Assembly: GCA_021802085.1 (NCBI GenBank) | Contig: JAKAAZ010000199.1 | Coordinates: 1 to 6,523, forward strand | Length of the DNA stretch: 6,523 nt | Direction: 5' to 3' | Origin: Acidobacteriota bacterium | Lineage (GTDB): Bacteria; Acidobacteriota; Terriglobia; Terriglobales; Acidobacteriaceae | In this document: piece by piece, positions 5,872-6,523 of the stretch | How positions within the stretch are numbered: position 1 is the stretch's first letter | Layout: each line of letters starts with the position of its first letter | The notes under the pieces: model-generated | Databases searched by the model: none | What the model was told of the DNA's origin: nothing | Seen by the model: only the letters and a program-made list of their open reading frames with translations | Made by a program: the position numbers and the translations under genes

Positions 5872-6315
5872 ATGTCCCCATCCTGCGCTGAAAAAGAGTT
5901 CGGATACTTCAGGCGATCAGGTGTTCAAGATGCAAGGTCTTGGAAATCTCCGCATTCTTGCGCTTCGGCACTCATTCGGAAACATCGCGGGGAATGGGAA
6001 TCTAAGAGTTCACCTGTAGACTTAGACCATATAGGCGAGCTAAGAAAGCTCTTTGATGGGTTAGCGGAAGAATGGAAGTCTGACACTTGGCATATCTCCT
6101 CTGTGAGAAGAAGAATATCTCATCCCGCTTATCTAAAGATTATCGGCATGGGAAAAGAAGCTCTTCCCTTCATTTTTGATGATATGCGTAAAGAGCCCTC
6201 GCACTGGTTTTGGGCTCTTGAGGCCATCACGCGGGAAAATATAGTTCCAGATGCCACCTCGCTACGCGAAGTGCATGATGCTTGGCTGGATTGGGCAACG
6301 TCCCATGGCTATTGA
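5872..6315 (+). CDS. Small HPAY/GMG/HWFWAL-family protein with aberrant N-terminus
   Basis: A 147-residue frame. Residues about 54-147 (IGELRKLFDGLAEEWKSDT, SSVRRRISHPAYLKIIGMG, ALPFIFDDM, PSHWFWALEAIT, HDAWLDWATSHGY) match a small family I have seen many times as standalone proteins of about 100 residues, often beside the type of gene that follows here. No biochemical role is known to me; the pattern suggests a helical soluble protein. Residues 1-53 (Cys-rich, basic) do not fit that family and look like read-through of a different, decayed sequence. In this frame there is no other ATG, GTG or TTG between codon 1 and Met93, so the 5872 ATG with GGAG nine bases upstream is the only standard start. 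Either the protein is a fusion with a scrambled N-terminus or the gene is decayed at its 5' end. Its end overlaps the next frame by 11 bp, typical of an operon. Confidence 0.6.
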   Translation: MSPSCAEKEFGYFRRSGVQDARSWKSPHSCASALIRKHRGEWESKSSPVDLDHIGELRKLFDGLAEEWKSDTWHISSVRRRISHPAYLKIIGMGKEALPFIFDDMRKEPSHWFWALEAITRENIVPDATSLREVHDAWLDWATSHGY

Positions 6316-6433
6316 TATTCCGGAACGATACAAATCTTACCTCAAGCAAACCTGCCCACAACTTATAGAGCATGAGAATTTTGAATATTCGAGCGAAGTA
6401 GATTCTTCAATCTTTATTCGTAGACAAAAATAG
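6305..6433 (+). pseudogene. Truncated small-protein gene (N-terminal stub of the HWFWAL partner)
   Basis: Starting at the ATG (6305) that overlaps the preceding stop by 11 bp, the frame gives 42 residues: IPERYKSYLKQTCPQLI, then EHENFEYSSEVD and a short IFIRRQK tail. The beginning resembles small proteins commonly encoded right after the HPAY/HWFWAL protein (I believe the group carrying a YNCIAWA motif, called DUF7689 in recent annotation). In those the segment after NFE...S should run into YNCIAWA, and none of the downstream frames encodes that motif. I therefore read it as a gene cut off after about 33 native residues, with a few random codons to the stop. It might still be translated through coupling, but is unlikely to be functional. 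Confidence 0.5.
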
Positions 6434-6454
6434 TTCAACAAACATGCAGTAACA

Positions 6455-6523
6455 TCAGGCGGCTTGTAACAGGTCAACGATGTTCTCAATGGCCTTGTCG
6501 GCCTTGTGGTAGGCGGCTTCCAG
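6455..6523 (-). CDS. C-terminal 22 codons of an unidentified convergent gene
   Basis: From the right edge the minus strand reads an open, codon-biased frame ending in KADKAIENIVDLLQAA and a TGA at 6457-6455. The regular alternation of Ala, Lys, Asp and hydrophobics looks like a real C-terminal helix. It could be the end of another transposase or of a DNA methyltransferase-like enzyme, but 22 residues are too few to decide. It faces the truncated stub with only 21 bp between stops, so it may be the element or rearranged segment that cut the stub. Confidence 0.4.
   Translation of the reverse strand: MEAAYHKADKAIENIVDLLQAA

Overview
The window looks like an accessory, insertion-sequence-rich stretch of a fairly GC-rich bacterial chromosome. 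The best guess is an Acidobacteriota (Terriglobia-type) genome. That rests on the style of the IS200-like element, on a GTCATTCTGA(A/G)CGAAGCG-type intergenic repeat that I associate from memory with that phylum, and on the paired secreted SGNH hydrolases. It is an inference, not a proof.

Left part (about 1-2090): mobile-element debris. The minus strand carries the N-terminal 84 codons of an integrase-core transposase running off the left edge. Next is a minus-strand IS1380-family DDE transposase without its N-terminal quarter. Exactly where its homology stops begins an IS200/IS605-type element with terminal hairpins that share the same loop. Its tnpA is dead three times over: first HUH histidine replaced by proline, a frameshift, and a stop in place of the catalytic tyrosine. 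A run of four small hairpins lies between the old tnpA stop and the right-end hairpin.

Middle part (2133-4956): a plausible promoter followed by two tandem, co-directional, colinear paralogues of a secreted two-domain SGNH (GDSL-like, XynE-like) hydrolase. With the chosen starts all catalytic blocks fall at identical residue numbers (235/236, 279-281, 316, 415/418). Each copy has lost a different conserved residue: GDS became GAS in the first copy, and the Gly of the GxND block became Ser in the second. The pair probably acts on esterified polysaccharide or other acylated substrates in the periplasm or outside the cell.

Right part (5138-6523): base composition drops visibly, and a compact plus-strand cassette follows its own TTGACA-type promoter. 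It holds a 222-residue conserved hypothetical protein, a 147-residue protein whose last ~95 residues belong to a recognisable small family (HPAY...GMG...HWFWALEAIT), and an overlapping 42-residue stub resembling the N-terminus of the small protein often encoded next to it. The stub is cut off before the expected core. A short GTG-initiated reading frame overlapping the first gene's stop hints that another gene once sat between the first two. The extreme right edge holds the C-terminal 22 codons of an unidentified convergent minus-strand gene.

Overall this is a graveyard of IS elements and gene fragments around one apparently functional unit, the duplicated esterase pair. I see no CRISPR array, tRNA, rRNA or origin.
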